A stretch of 64,000 nucleotides of DNA from Bacteroides luhongzhouii (GTDB taxonomy: Bacteria > Bacteroidota > Bacteroidia > Bacteroidales > Bacteroidaceae): NCBI RefSeq assembly GCF_009193295.2, contig NZ_CP059973.1, positions 3,286,001-3,350,000 on the forward strand. The letters run 5' to 3'. Every line of letters starts with the position of its first letter. Position 1 is the first letter of the stretch. The notes beneath the pieces were generated by a model that was given only the letters and a program-made list of their open reading frames with translations, had not been told where the DNA came from and did no database searches. Of the stretch, positions 1 through 7,937 are shown one piece after another. The translations under genes and the position numbers were made by a program.

Positions 1-579
1 TGCATCAAGTTAAAGATAGGTGCCATCAATTTTGAAGAAGAACTGACATTACTGCGTCATATTCGTGCGCGTTATTCTTCCAAGGAAATAGAGTTGCGTG
101 TAGATGCAAATGGTGCTTTTTCTCCGGTCGATGCAATGGAAAAACTGAAACGTCTGTCCGAACTTGATTTGCATTCCATCGAACAGCCGATCCGTGCCGG
201 ACAATGGGAGGAAATGGCCCGTCTTGCTTCCGAATCTCCGTTACCGATCGCTTTGGATGAAGAATTGATAGGATGCAACACGCTGGAAAAAAGGCAAGAA
301 CTGCTTTCAACAGTCCGTCCGCAATATATCGTTATAAAACCTTCCCTTCATGGAGGAATATGCGGAGGAGATGAATGGATTATCGAAGCAGAAAAGCAGC
401 ATATCGGCTGGTGGATTACTTCCGCACTAGAATCAAACATTGGTTTGAACGCTATTGCACAGTGGTGTGCAACATTCAGCAATCCGTTGCCGCAGGGACT
501 GGGAACAGGGGCGCTCTTTACAGACAACGTGGAAGTGCCTCTTGAAATAAGAAAAGATTGTCTATGGTTTTGTAAATGA
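1..579 (+). CDS. menC: o-succinylbenzoate synthase, C-terminal part (5' end outside window)
   Basis: This is the 3' end of the enolase-superfamily enzyme that dehydrates SHCHC to o-succinylbenzoate in menaquinone synthesis, in the cytoplasm. The frame is open from base 1 (192 residues visible). The catalytic landmarks are all present in order: KxK (K3 and K5 of the fragment, in KLKIG), the three metal ligands D35 (VDANGAF), E61 (SIEQP) and D86 (ALDEE), and the base-side lysine K113 (VIKPSLHGG). That order is diagnostic for the muconate-lactonizing/OSBS group. The next gene starts 21 bases after the stop and encodes the following pathway step, so the two are co-transcribed. The start codon lies upstream of the window. 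I see no damage. Confidence 0.95.
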   Translation, partial: CIKLKIGAINFEEELTLLRHIRARYSSKEIELRVDANGAFSPVDAMEKLKRLSELDLHSIEQPIRAGQWEEMARLASESPLPIALDEELIGCNTLEKRQELLSTVRPQYIVIKPSLHGGICGGDEWIIEAEKQHIGWWITSALESNIGLNAIAQWCATFSNPLPQGLGTGALFTDNVEVPLEIRKDCLWFCK

Positions 580-600
580 TGGCATTTAAAGGATATTCCG

Positions 601-1692
601 ATGGTATTTGATCGAAAACAACAATGCTTGTTACTGGAAGGAAAAGAATATACTTCTGAAGATATACGCCAATTGATAGCCGGAGGGGCGGAGGTTCATT
701 CTCCTGCTCTATGGGATTTATATCTTTTCCTGAACGAATGGTTTAATGCTTCTCCCGTCATTACTGTCTACACGTCAGGCTCCACAGGTACACCTAAAGA
801 ATTGATTGTACGTAAAGATCAGATGATGCAAAGTGCGCGTCTGACTTGTGAGTTTCTGAATTTGAAAGAAGGTCAGTCGGCATTACTATGTATGAATCTT
901 CGTTATATAGGTGCGATGATGGTGGTTGTGCGTTCGTTGGTTGCAGGTTTGAATTTGATTGTACGTCCTGCTTCCGGTCATCCTTTAGCGGATATAAAAG
1001 AACCTTTGGGATTTGTGGCAATGGTCCCATTGCAAGTTTATAACACATTGCAGATTCCCGAAGAAAAAGAGCGATTAAAACAAACGGATATTCTGATTAT
1101 AGGAGGCGGAGCCGTTGATGAGGCTCTAGAGGCGGAGATCAAACATCTTCCGACCGCAGTCTATTCTACTTATGGCATGACTGAAACTTTATCTCATATT
1201 GCTCTCCGTCGTCTGAACGGAACATCAGCTTCTGAACATTATTATCCATTTTCTTCAGTAAAATTGTCTTTATCCGCAGAGAATACGTTAATCATTGATG
1301 CCCCTTTGGTATGTGACGGAACATTGCAAACCAATGATATTGCACGTATCTATCCCGATGGAAGTTTTATGATTCTAGGCCGGAAAGATAACGTTATCAA
1401 TAGCGGTGGAATCAAGATTCAAGCAGAGGAAATAGAAAAAGTCCTTCGTCCGTTTATTCCTCTGCCGTTTGTTATCACTTCAGTTCCTGACCATCGTTTG
1501 GGGCAGGCAGTGACCTTATTGATAGCGGGGCAATTGGATACAAAAGAGATAGAAGATAAATTGCAGACAATATTAGAACCATATTACCGTCCCCGTTATA
1601 TTTTGACAACAGATTGCATTCCGCAAACGAAAAACGGAAAAATTAGTCGTGCGGAATGCCGTGCTTTGGCATTACATATTTTGCAGCACTAA
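601..1692 (+). CDS. menE: o-succinylbenzoate-CoA ligase
   Basis: This AMP-forming acyl-CoA ligase activates o-succinylbenzoate to OSB-CoA for menaquinone synthesis. It is 363 residues, short compared with the enterobacterial enzyme but usual for Bacteroides, and lacks much of the N-terminal subdomain. Visible motifs are the P-loop-like YTSGSTGTPKE (residues 57-67), the YGMTE adenylate motif near 191, the hinge GRKDNVINSGG near 260, and the C-terminal catalytic lysine in TKNGKIS near residue 348. The ATG at 601 follows menC by 21 bases, consistent with one operon. Function is assigned from motifs plus the menC neighbour. Without the neighbour it would be only a generic AMP-binding ligase. Confidence 0.94.
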   Translation: MVFDRKQQCLLLEGKEYTSEDIRQLIAGGAEVHSPALWDLYLFLNEWFNASPVITVYTSGSTGTPKELIVRKDQMMQSARLTCEFLNLKEGQSALLCMNLRYIGAMMVVVRSLVAGLNLIVRPASGHPLADIKEPLGFVAMVPLQVYNTLQIPEEKERLKQTDILIIGGGAVDEALEAEIKHLPTAVYSTYGMTETLSHIALRRLNGTSASEHYYPFSSVKLSLSAENTLIIDAPLVCDGTLQTNDIARIYPDGSFMILGRKDNVINSGGIKIQAEEIEKVLRPFIPLPFVITSVPDHRLGQAVTLLIAGQLDTKEIEDKLQTILEPYYRPRYILTTDCIPQTKNGKISRAECRALALHILQH

Positions 1693-1798
1693 TGTCGCTA
1701 TTGCAGGCGATAATGTATTAGCTTCTCACTTCCTCTCTTAGAAGCAAGTTCCATGTTGGTTTTGGAACATTCTATGTTTCTTGATTTTCCTCTCATAC

Positions 1799-1996
1799 CA
1801 ATACAATTTCACGGAACAAGTCAACTATATTCGTAAAATAATTGATAGTAAAAAACTTAAAGTATGAAAGGATAGTCAGGATATGTGCCTGAGATTAAAT
1901 ATTCCATCACACATATCTTAAATTTTAAGAAATAATAATATTCACGTAAAAATTTCTACAAATCAGAAGATGTAGAAGCATTATAACTTTTGCCAG
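1799..1996 (+). pseudogene. Decayed helix-turn-helix gene, copy 1
   Basis: This is a relic of a small Bacteroides DNA-binding protein of the helix-turn-helix/excisionase-like kind. In frame from about 1808 one reads FTEQVNYIRKIIDSKK, then a stop, then KDSQDMCLRLNI, another stop, and after a one-base shift FYKSEDVEAL. The last stretch matches FYKPEDVEALL in the second relic at 4106-4371. It is broken by at least two internal stops and a frameshift and cannot make a protein. It fills most of the gap between menE (ends 1692) and the RloB gene (2042). Bases 1693-1798 hold only a weak hairpin and no gene that I can support. Confidence 0.7.
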
Positions 1997-2041
1997 CCTA
2001 TATTTATTATTGAATATAGGTTCTTACAAGGTTAAATCTGG

Positions 2042-2659
2042 CTATTTCTTCATCACCTCATGAAAGAATTCTGCCATTTCGCTATAAGTATGTTCACGTC
2101 CTTCTTTTGATTTAGATAATATCGATTTTTCAGAATTCCCAATTGCTTTATCAAGATCCCCTCCATTTGCAAGCAAGAAATTATGTAATCCTTTGCATTT
2201 TCTGCTCAAAAAATCTTCGGTCTTTTCATAACTACAAATTTGCTCCAATTCTTTCGCCAATTCATTGGAGTTATTGAATTGTTGAGTCGTATATTTGAAA
2301 TGATATAAGAACCATATTTCCAAACAGCGCTCGTTCTCAAAAAAACGTATTAGACTTTCTGTTCCCTGCCGCTTCTTGATGATCATTTTTTGATGATATT
2401 TTGTCTTTAGTCTTAAATAATTCTCTCGATTACGCCCTTCTTTCTTATTATCCATGTCAATTAGACAGAATATCATGTTATATCCGTCATTAATACATTG
2501 TTCTATTCGACGTTCCAATTCAGCCATGCTAGTGGCATGGTTGGGAACAACTGGTTTCACTTGTGCATGAATAACACCTTCTAATGACTTCAAATAATAC
2601 TTTTCAGTCGGCCCTTCACCAATAACAGCTATTGTTGTTTTTGTTTTCCGCGTTTTCAT
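2042..2659 (-). CDS. RloB-family TOPRIM-like protein (putative defence effector)
   Basis: This 205-residue protein resembles the RloB/AbiLii family, whose members have a TOPRIM-like metal-binding fold and are often the effector partners of AAA ATPases. The N-terminal strand and turn GEGPTEKYYL carries the conserved acidic residues (E15 and E19). The DxD motif lies at D68 and D70 (CLIDMDNKK). The segment FENERCLEIWFLYHF resembles the conserved RloB segment that ends in W-x-L-x-H-F. The gene lies 9 bases downstream of the AAA ATPase on the same strand, so the two form one transcription unit. By analogy with RloAB and AbiL systems the pair probably restricts phage, with this protein as nuclease or toxic effector. 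Its actual target cannot be read from sequence. Confidence 0.75.
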   Translation of the reverse strand: MKTRKTKTTIAVIGEGPTEKYYLKSLEGVIHAQVKPVVPNHATSMAELERRIEQCINDGYNMIFCLIDMDNKKEGRNRENYLRLKTKYHQKMIIKKRQGTESLIRFFENERCLEIWFLYHFKYTTQQFNNSNELAKELEQICSYEKTEDFLSRKCKGLHNFLLANGGDLDKAIGNSEKSILSKSKEGREHTYSEMAEFFHEVMKK

Positions 2660-2668
2660 ATCACTTTT

Positions 2669-3856
2669 TTAAAAAATGGAACCTAATTCCGGTTTTGCAC
2701 CAAGTTTTCCTGTTCTATATGCCTTATAAAGAGATAGATTTTTGTGCAATCCAAATTCAGAAGCACAATAAAGTTCAGTAGAGGCATCTTCCTTTGATTT
2801 CTCAGTAAACCAAACCATATCCCGACGTATAAATTCTTCATCCAATAACTGCTGGTCTTGTGTCGTGAACAGTATTTGTGAATTGGCTGTATTCATCATA
2901 AAAGTCGTCAGAAAATGGAGCAAAAGATCATAATGCAAATTACTTTCTATTTCATCAAAACTATATATATGATCTTCACGTAACATATTGAACATACATT
3001 CCTGTAACTGAAAATAGCGTAATGTCCCCAATGATTGGTCAATAGAAGATAAAGTAAAATCAGATCCGTCTATGGTGTGATGAGTAAAAAAAACATCTTT
3101 GCCACTTTGCATTCTTGCTTCATTGTCAATACTTATATTAGAAATATTAAAATCAGCCTTTCGCATAGCCGATATAAAATAATCTTTTTTCTCTTTATTA
3201 TCAATCAATTGCTGGGCAATATCCAAAAGAGTATTTCCCTTCATACCATGCACATACCGAACAATCCAGTTATAGGTATCACGGAATATCTTTGCATCTT
3301 CATTTAGAGATACTTTTGCGAAAGTAGACAGTACAGTATGATTATTCAAAGTATTGTCTACAATTGTTTTCTTACTTTTCAAATGCAAACCGACTGTACG
3401 ACCAAATTCAATATCCGGTACTACATCTTCATGGACAAACTTCCGACTATAAAATAAAGATAATACTCCATTAGGAGCATATTCCATTTTTTCAGAAATG
3501 ATATAGCGGTTATTATACTCCACTGAATAGTCGTATCGTACTTGCCCTATATAAAAGGACACGGACAATCGGGTATTTTTATCCTTATCCAAAGCAAACG
3601 GATAAAAAGGTATAGCCTGTAGCTTATTAGTATAGGGAGACACCAACATTCTCCATATTGTTTCATAGGCATAGAGAATATTACTTTTTCCGGAAGCATT
3701 AGCCCCATAAAGTATAAGCATACGATTTAACCGCATCCCCGGTTTGATTTCGACAGTCAATAACTCATGAGAGGTCTTGTCTTTGGTAGCCTCGAAAGAT
3801 AACACCTGCTCTTTTCGTATTGACATGAAATTTTCTATACCAAGTTCTCTAATCAT
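2669..3856 (-). CDS. AAA_15-type ATPase (RloA/AbiLi-like)
   Basis: This 395-residue ABC/SMC-like ATPase has a Walker A GANASGKS at residues 51-58, directly after an N-terminal strand typical of OLD/RecF-like proteins (IENFMSIRKEQ). The Walker B YSFDEIESNLH is near D301-E302 and is followed by a helix typical of ABC-type D-loops. This is the usual sensor or motor partner of RloB/TOPRIM effectors in abortive-infection-type systems, and the RloB gene follows after 9 bases. The ATG at 3856 is preceded on the minus strand by a -7 box TATTTTTG at 3895-3888. I see no frame damage. An alternative is a generic OLD-like ATPase of unrelated function, but the RloB partner argues for defence. Confidence 0.82.
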   Translation of the reverse strand: MIRELGIENFMSIRKEQVLSFEATKDKTSHELLTVEIKPGMRLNRMLILYGANASGKSNILYAYETIWRMLVSPYTNKLQAIPFYPFALDKDKNTRLSVSFYIGQVRYDYSVEYNNRYIISEKMEYAPNGVLSLFYSRKFVHEDVVPDIEFGRTVGLHLKSKKTIVDNTLNNHTVLSTFAKVSLNEDAKIFRDTYNWIVRYVHGMKGNTLLDIAQQLIDNKEKKDYFISAMRKADFNISNISIDNEARMQSGKDVFFTHHTIDGSDFTLSSIDQSLGTLRYFQLQECMFNMLREDHIYSFDEIESNLHYDLLLHFLTTFMMNTANSQILFTTQDQQLLDEEFIRRDMVWFTEKSKEDASTELYCASEFGLHKNLSLYKAYRTGKLGAKPELGSIF

Positions 3857-3887
3857 ACATTCATCTTTTTATTTCGTAACTTTCCTA

Positions 3888-3913
3888 CAAAAATAACAAA
3901 TCATCTGCACAAA
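3888..3913 (-). promoter_or_regulatory. Promoter for the AAA/RloB pair
   Basis: On the minus strand a Bacteroides -7 box TATTTTTG (3895-3888) is preceded at proper spacing by a -33 TTTG (3913-3910). It lies about 30 bases upstream of the ATPase start at 3856. Confidence 0.5.
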
Positions 3914-4105
3914 AGATACTTTTCTTGCTATTATTTCACTTTTTTATCTTTTGGAGTAATTTCTTATTATCACCAGTTGATTAATTCCATTCTTTATGAA
4001 AAGAGCTGACTTCCTGTGACAATAAGTGACACTATAACCTAAATCATACAAATACGCCCTATCTTGCGTCAAAATTATGGTGTAACTTAAAAGAATATCA
4101 TTATT

Positions 4106-4371
4106 ATGGAAGTCATTTACATTGAAACCAAGCTGTTTGAAAAGATGATGAATCAATTCAACGCTTTTACAAAACAAGTAGATTCGCTTTGTCAAAAAGT
4201 CGATGTCAAAAATCTTAGTGCATGAATGGATAGCTAAGATGCCAAACCCTAAGAGATAACGGTAAATTACTTTATTCACAAATCCAGCACAAGATTTTCT
4301 ATAAGCCGGAAGATGTAGAGGCATTATTGACTTTTGTCGGGCTTCAACGGAAAGAGAAAATTTTAAAATAA
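4106..4371 (+). pseudogene. Decayed helix-turn-helix gene, copy 2
   Basis: The ATG at 4106 opens MEVIYIETKLFEKMMNQ, the characteristic N-terminus of a common small Bacteroides helix-turn-helix protein, and continues to VDVKNLSA before a TGA. After a frame change the C-terminal part reads TLRDNGKLLYSQIQHKIF and then YKPEDVEALLTFVGLQRK, ending at TAA 4369-4371. The central helix-turn-helix segment is missing or scrambled. It is therefore a pseudogene with an intact start and an intact end. It is followed by its own intrinsic terminator. It shares its C-terminal segment with the relic at 1799-1996 on the other side of the RloB/ATPase cassette. Confidence 0.85.
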
Positions 4372-4414
4372 AAAAATATAAATCAATAGGTCATGAAAGG
4401 AATTATAATGAAAG

Positions 4415-4439
4415 GCAACAAACAGGTTGTTGCTTTTTT
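4415..4439 (+). terminator. Intrinsic terminator after the HTH relic
   Basis: GCAACAA (4415-4421) pairs with TTGTTGC (4427-4433), followed by six T residues. Confidence 0.7.
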
Positions 4440-4499
4440 CAAGGCATTGGACATTTTTGCATAGATAATGAGAAACAGTACAGAAAGAAACTATTCGAA

Positions 4500-5063
4500 T
4501 TAGGTGCGAAAAAAGAATAAAAGAAACAGTGGCATATAGTCTTTCAGTTCATTCCGCAAAAGTTCCATGGTTTTTTGTTTGTACCGGTTGATGGATTTTA
4601 CGCTAAGATTCATTTCTTCTGCAATTTCCACATGAGTTTTTCCCTCAAAGAAACTTTTTACAAAGACTGCACGATAGTTGTCGGGTAGTTTATTTAATGT
4701 TTCATACAACATTCTGTATAATTCGTCAAGTGTATATACACTATCCGGCTCTAATTCATAAATAGGTGTCTTCTTTTGTATATTTTCAGCATAACTCCAT
4801 TCATATTCCTGGTGCTTCAGGAAGTTCAGACAATTGTTTTTCACGCACATTTTGATGTATCCCAATGCCGTGTCCGATTGTAGGTTAAAAGAATCCGTAT
4901 CCATCTTGTCCCATAATGAAGTAAATACATCCGAAACAATATCTTGGCGTATATCCTTATCATCAATAAACCTTTTCGCATACAGGCAGAATGGGGCGTA
5001 GTATTCCTCATAAAGTTGTTTGAAAGCTTGTTCCTTGGTATGTTTAGAAGAAAATATTTTCAT
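4500..5063 (-). CDS. ECF sigma factor of locus 1
   Basis: This 187-residue extracytoplasmic-function sigma-70 factor has region 2 in the first 90 residues (FKQLYEEYYAPFCLYAKRF and DIVSDVFTSLW) and region 4 near 125-175 (LPDNYRAVF and a helix-turn-helix HVEIAEEMNLSVKSINRY). It would direct RNA polymerase to the outer-membrane uptake genes when released by an anti-sigma factor. It is transcribed away from the FecR-type gene at 6833, with the lipoprotein gene 5440-6660 in between. That is unusual, because in locus 2 sigma and anti-sigma lie in tandem. The bases beyond its start (5187-5269) look like an old anti-sigma promoter and start, so it was probably once directly divergent from an anti-sigma gene. 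Pairing with the FecR gene at 6833 is inferred from proximity. Confidence 0.9.
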   Translation of the reverse strand: MKIFSSKHTKEQAFKQLYEEYYAPFCLYAKRFIDDKDIRQDIVSDVFTSLWDKMDTDSFNLQSDTALGYIKMCVKNNCLNFLKHQEYEWSYAENIQKKTPIYELEPDSVYTLDELYRMLYETLNKLPDNYRAVFVKSFFEGKTHVEIAEEMNLSVKSINRYKQKTMELLRNELKDYMPLFLLFFFRT

Positions 5064-5095
5064 TATTTAGAGATTCTGTGTTTTCCATTCTGCTG

Positions 5096-5122
5096 CAAAT
5101 ATATAATAAGATACTTATCAAA
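5096..5122 (-). promoter_or_regulatory. Promoter of the locus 1 sigma gene
   Basis: On the minus strand the -7 box TATATTTG (5103-5096) and a -33 TTTG (5122-5119) are 19 bases apart. The sigma start at 5063 lies about 33 bases downstream. Confidence 0.55.
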
Positions 5123-5186
5123 GCCTAATTTTCTTGCTATTTTTTTGTTTCTCGGATAAGCATTGTTGCTTCATTTTATTTCAATT

Positions 5187-5269
5187 TGAAAAAAAATGGA
5201 TTTGCTTGTCCCTTTTGGTTGAGGTCAGTTGTATTATTAGTGTTGTTAAACTTAAAAGAATAGCTTATG
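5187..5269 (+). repeat. Duplicated anti-sigma upstream region, copy A (orphaned start)
   Basis: This stretch aligns with 6750-6835, the region just upstream of the FecR gene. Both hold GTCCCTTTT (5208-5216 and 6773-6781), then TTGTA and TATTA, then an ATG followed by GAA, with 59 and 60 bases from the G of GTCCC to the ATG. In copy A the ATG (5267) opens only a few codons before a TGA, so the anti-sigma body is gone. The paired blocks look like an ECF-type promoter. The whole 5064-5439 gap holds this copy, a leader-like block and no gene. Confidence 0.6.
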
Positions 5270-5309
5270 GAATTACATCTCAATTGAATTAATGCCATTA
5301 GATACCTTT

Positions 5310-5439
5310 GGCAATAGCCATTTTCCTCTTATTTTTTAGTCCGGGGTCTCGCAAATACTGGCGGACATTAGAAAAGGAGATTATTGGTAACGTTAAATCA
5401 TTTAGTAATAAATTTATTAATCAACAAAAAGTTAGAAAC
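5310..5439 (+). repeat. Leader-like block shared with the susC leader of locus 1
   Basis: The bases before the lipoprotein gene share GGTCTCGCAAA and CATTTAGTAATAAA, in the same order, with the leader of the susC gene (about 7866-7937). A preceding CAATAGCCATTTTCCTCT resembles the 3' half of the leader hairpin at 7809-7839. The lipoprotein therefore appears fused to a susC-type leader. Confidence 0.5.
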
Positions 5440-6660
5440 ATGAAGCGATTAAGGTTTTTATTTTTGACCGCAGTTTGTGCCATGTTCTTCTCGTGTGGAG
5501 AAGATGAAGATTATCAGAATTATTTAGTTACCGCATTTGCCGGCTATGGTGGTGCTGTTGTTACTGTTGACAAAGAGAAGGCGATGGCTGGTGAAATAGT
5601 AACTGTTGTGGCAACTCCGGACGAAGGCTTTCTGTTTAAAGAATGGAAAGTAAGAGTCGGTAATACAGTGATTGAGAACATACAAGCTAACCCTTCTACA
5701 TTTACTATGCCTCAGGAAGATGTAGTGGTTGTAGCTACGTTTATGATAAGAAATGATGTACTTGAAAGGATTACCGATCCGGCATTAAAAGCTTATTGCC
5801 AGTCCAGAATGGATACGGAGCAGGAAATAGATGGGGTTATTTATCCAAAGTGGGATATGAATGGTAATGGTGTGCTTTCTCCTGACGAAGCGGCAGTGAT
5901 AAAGGCAATTGATATCACTGGAGGTGTAAATGGGGGCAAGATAAAAAGTGTGGATGAACTAGTTGAATTTACAGGACTGGAAGTGTTGAAAGTTAGTGGA
6001 AATGAATTGACTACATTAAATGTAGCATGGTCTAAACTTGCAAAACTTGATTGTAGCCATAATAAATTGAGCAATTTGTCCGTAGGAAAAAGTGAAAATC
6101 TTAAAGAGTTATATTGTAACAGTAATCATTTGTCCTCATTGAAGTTGAAGGCTATGCTATATGAAGATGGTTTTATGCTTCATTGTGGTAACCAAACAAC
6201 AATAGATGGAGAAGCTCGTACGGTTGAAGTGCTATTGTCTGAGGAACAAATAGCTTTTTGGGAAAGTAATCTGAAAAAACTGAATGAAAATGTAAATGTG
6301 GAAGTTCAAACTATGCCTAATACTGATGTCTATTTAACAATGACTGATGCATATAAATATTCATATGGCAGTTTGACGCTAATACTTTCGGATGATGATG
6401 GTAATCGTATACAATTAAGTTTGAAATTATCCGAGTTGCAACCGGGAGAATATTCTAAAGCCCAAATAAATAGTGCATATGTGACAGTGACAGGTGGGGG
6501 CAGTTATAGGAGTTTAGACTCTGACGATCCCGGTTCGTTTATTGTAAAATATAATGCAGTTAGTGATATTTATACTATAGAAGGGGTCTTAAACTTGCGT
6601 GCAAATGCATCGTATCCTTCTGTTAATATTGTAGGATTTGAATATACAGGACCGTTGTAG
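5440..6660 (+). CDS. Surface lipoprotein with InlB-like repeat, leucine-rich region and novel C-terminal module
   Basis: The ATG at 5440 is chosen because it gives a clean lipoprotein signal (MKRLRFLFL...FFSC, Cys19) followed by GEDED, an acidic stretch like the Bacteroides surface-export signal. An upstream TTG would add 44 residues with no signal. The 406-residue protein has an InlB-B-repeat-like domain (about 25-105, ending TFTMPQEDVVVVATF), an EF-hand-like loop (DMNGNGVLSPDEA), and short leucine-rich repeats (LEVLKVSGNELTTLNV, LKELYCNSNHLSSLKL). The roughly 110-residue C-terminal module is shared with the lipoprotein at 24341-25366 (LQPGEYSKAQI, DPGSFIVKY, IYTIEGVLNL, FEYTG). A glycan-binding role at the cell surface is inferred from context; no catalytic motif is seen. 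Confidence 0.85.
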   Translation: MKRLRFLFLTAVCAMFFSCGEDEDYQNYLVTAFAGYGGAVVTVDKEKAMAGEIVTVVATPDEGFLFKEWKVRVGNTVIENIQANPSTFTMPQEDVVVVATFMIRNDVLERITDPALKAYCQSRMDTEQEIDGVIYPKWDMNGNGVLSPDEAAVIKAIDITGGVNGGKIKSVDELVEFTGLEVLKVSGNELTTLNVAWSKLAKLDCSHNKLSNLSVGKSENLKELYCNSNHLSSLKLKAMLYEDGFMLHCGNQTTIDGEARTVEVLLSEEQIAFWESNLKKLNENVNVEVQTMPNTDVYLTMTDAYKYSYGSLTLILSDDDGNRIQLSLKLSELQPGEYSKAQINSAYVTVTGGGSYRSLDSDDPGSFIVKYNAVSDIYTIEGVLNLRANASYPSVNIVGFEYTGPL

Positions 6661-6693
6661 TCTATATTGACAGAGAAGAGAATGGAAAAATAT

Positions 6694-6742
6694 TCGTAGA
6701 TTTTCCTTATGTGTAGATTAAAGAGTCTACGGATGTTTTTTT
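6694..6742 (+). terminator. Intrinsic terminator after the lipoprotein
   Basis: GTAGA (6713-6717) pairs with TCTAC (6726-6730). An outer alternative pairing of TCGTAGA (6694-6700) with TCTACGG is also possible. Seven T residues follow at 6736-6742. Confidence 0.65.
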
Positions 6743-6749
6743 CAGATTA

Positions 6750-6832
6750 TTGAAAAATGATTGGCTTTTGATGTCCCTTTTCAATGAGTCGATTGTACTA
6801 TTAATATAGTTGCAATTATAAAAAAAGAAAGT
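6750..6832 (+). promoter_or_regulatory. Putative ECF-dependent promoter of the anti-sigma gene, copy B
   Basis: This is the functional counterpart of the block at 5187-5269. It holds GTCCCTTTT at 6773 and TTGTACTATTA about 12 bases further on, before the FecR start at 6833. No TAnnTTTG box is seen, so a promoter read by an ECF factor is more likely than one read by the housekeeping sigma factor. This is inference from the conservation. Confidence 0.45.
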
Positions 6833-7753
6833 ATGGAAAATAAGGATTGGGAAGTATCATTTCGAAAAGCACAGGCATTAGGCGATGATATTAGAGAACT
6901 AGAATCGATTGATGTATTAGCTTCTTATCGACAGTCTAAAGTTAAAATAAGAAGTCAGAAAAGGATGAAACGGTATAATCAGCTGATGCGTTGCGCTGCA
7001 TTTTTGTCTGTACCTCTGTTGTTAGCTTCTTTGCTTTTCGGATATTTATATTTTGTAGAACCGGAAGAAGAGATAAGATATGCAGAAGTGACTTCTACAA
7101 TGGGAACAGTGACACGTTATGAACTTCCGGATCATACTGTGGTATGGTTAAATTCCGGTACTACGTTACGTTATCCTACTATGTTCAAAAAAGATAATCG
7201 CAGTGTAGAACTGAGAGGAGAAGCCTATTTTGAAGTGGAAGCAGACCATAAACGTCCGTTTTGGGTTTATACGCCGAATGGCCTGAGGATATATGTTTAT
7301 GGTACTAAATTCAACGTTGCAGCTTATGATGATGATGGTTATATAGAGACAGTGTTGGAAAAGGGTATGGTAAATGTCGTTACTCCCAATCATGAGACAA
7401 TTATTTTAACTCCCGGTGACCAATTGCTATATGACAAACATACTTCGCGAATAGAGAAGGAGAAAGTTGATGTTTATGGAAAGGTGGCATGGAAAGAGGG
7501 GAAAATGATTTTCAGAAATGCTTCGTTGGAAGAAATATTAAAACGGCTGGAACGTCATTTTAATGTGGATATCGAATTCAATAATCATTCGGGAAAGACA
7601 TATAATTATAGGGCTACCTTCCGAAATGAAACGTTGACACAGATATTGGACTATCTGGCAAAGTCGGCAAATCTGAAGTGGAAAATCCAAACGCCGGAAC
7701 AGCAAGAGGATGATACACTTACGAAGACCAAAATAATAGTAAATTTATATTAG
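6833..7753 (+). CDS. FecR-family anti-sigma factor of locus 1
   Basis: This 306-residue inner-membrane anti-sigma factor has a cytoplasmic N-terminal part (about 1-53), one membrane helix (54-75), and a periplasmic FecR domain (TRYELPDHTVVWLNSGTTL near 105-125 and VYGTKFNVAAY near 155). The C-terminal STN-like/DUF4974 part starts near 222 (KMIFRNASLEEILKRL). It would hold the ECF sigma factor inactive until the STN domain of the SusC protein signals substrate transport. The next gene is that SusC (7938). The ATG at 6833 is supported by the duplicated upstream block, which ends in the same ATG-GAA context. Confidence 0.92.
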   Translation: MENKDWEVSFRKAQALGDDIRELESIDVLASYRQSKVKIRSQKRMKRYNQLMRCAAFLSVPLLLASLLFGYLYFVEPEEEIRYAEVTSTMGTVTRYELPDHTVVWLNSGTTLRYPTMFKKDNRSVELRGEAYFEVEADHKRPFWVYTPNGLRIYVYGTKFNVAAYDDDGYIETVLEKGMVNVVTPNHETIILTPGDQLLYDKHTSRIEKEKVDVYGKVAWKEGKMIFRNASLEEILKRLERHFNVDIEFNNHSGKTYNYRATFRNETLTQILDYLAKSANLKWKIQTPEQQEDDTLTKTKIIVNLY

Positions 7754-7808
7754 TAAATAACCTTTAAAAAAGACTATGTATGACGACACAGAATAGAGAA
7801 TAAAAAAA

Positions 7809-7849
7809 GGAAGAAAGCTGCTGTCAACAGCTATCTTCCCCTCGTTTTT
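7809..7849 (+). terminator. Leader hairpin / attenuator between anti-sigma and susC
   Basis: GGAAGA (7809-7814) pairs with TCTTCC (7834-7839) and, inside it, AGCTG pairs with CAGCT. CCTC and five T residues follow. A comparable hairpin sits at the same place in locus 2, so partial termination before susC is likely. Confidence 0.6.
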
Positions 7850-7937
7850 CAAGATTCACGGTACAGGGTCTCGCAAACGCTAACCGGAATCAAAACCTTA
7901 GTTCATTTAGTAATAAACTTTAGTCAGCTACAAATGT

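Noticed and set aside
1738..1781. Hairpin after menE as an intrinsic terminator
   Set aside because: The inner GTTCCA/TGGAAC stem is short, the outer pairing is imperfect and no proper T-run follows at the right distance.
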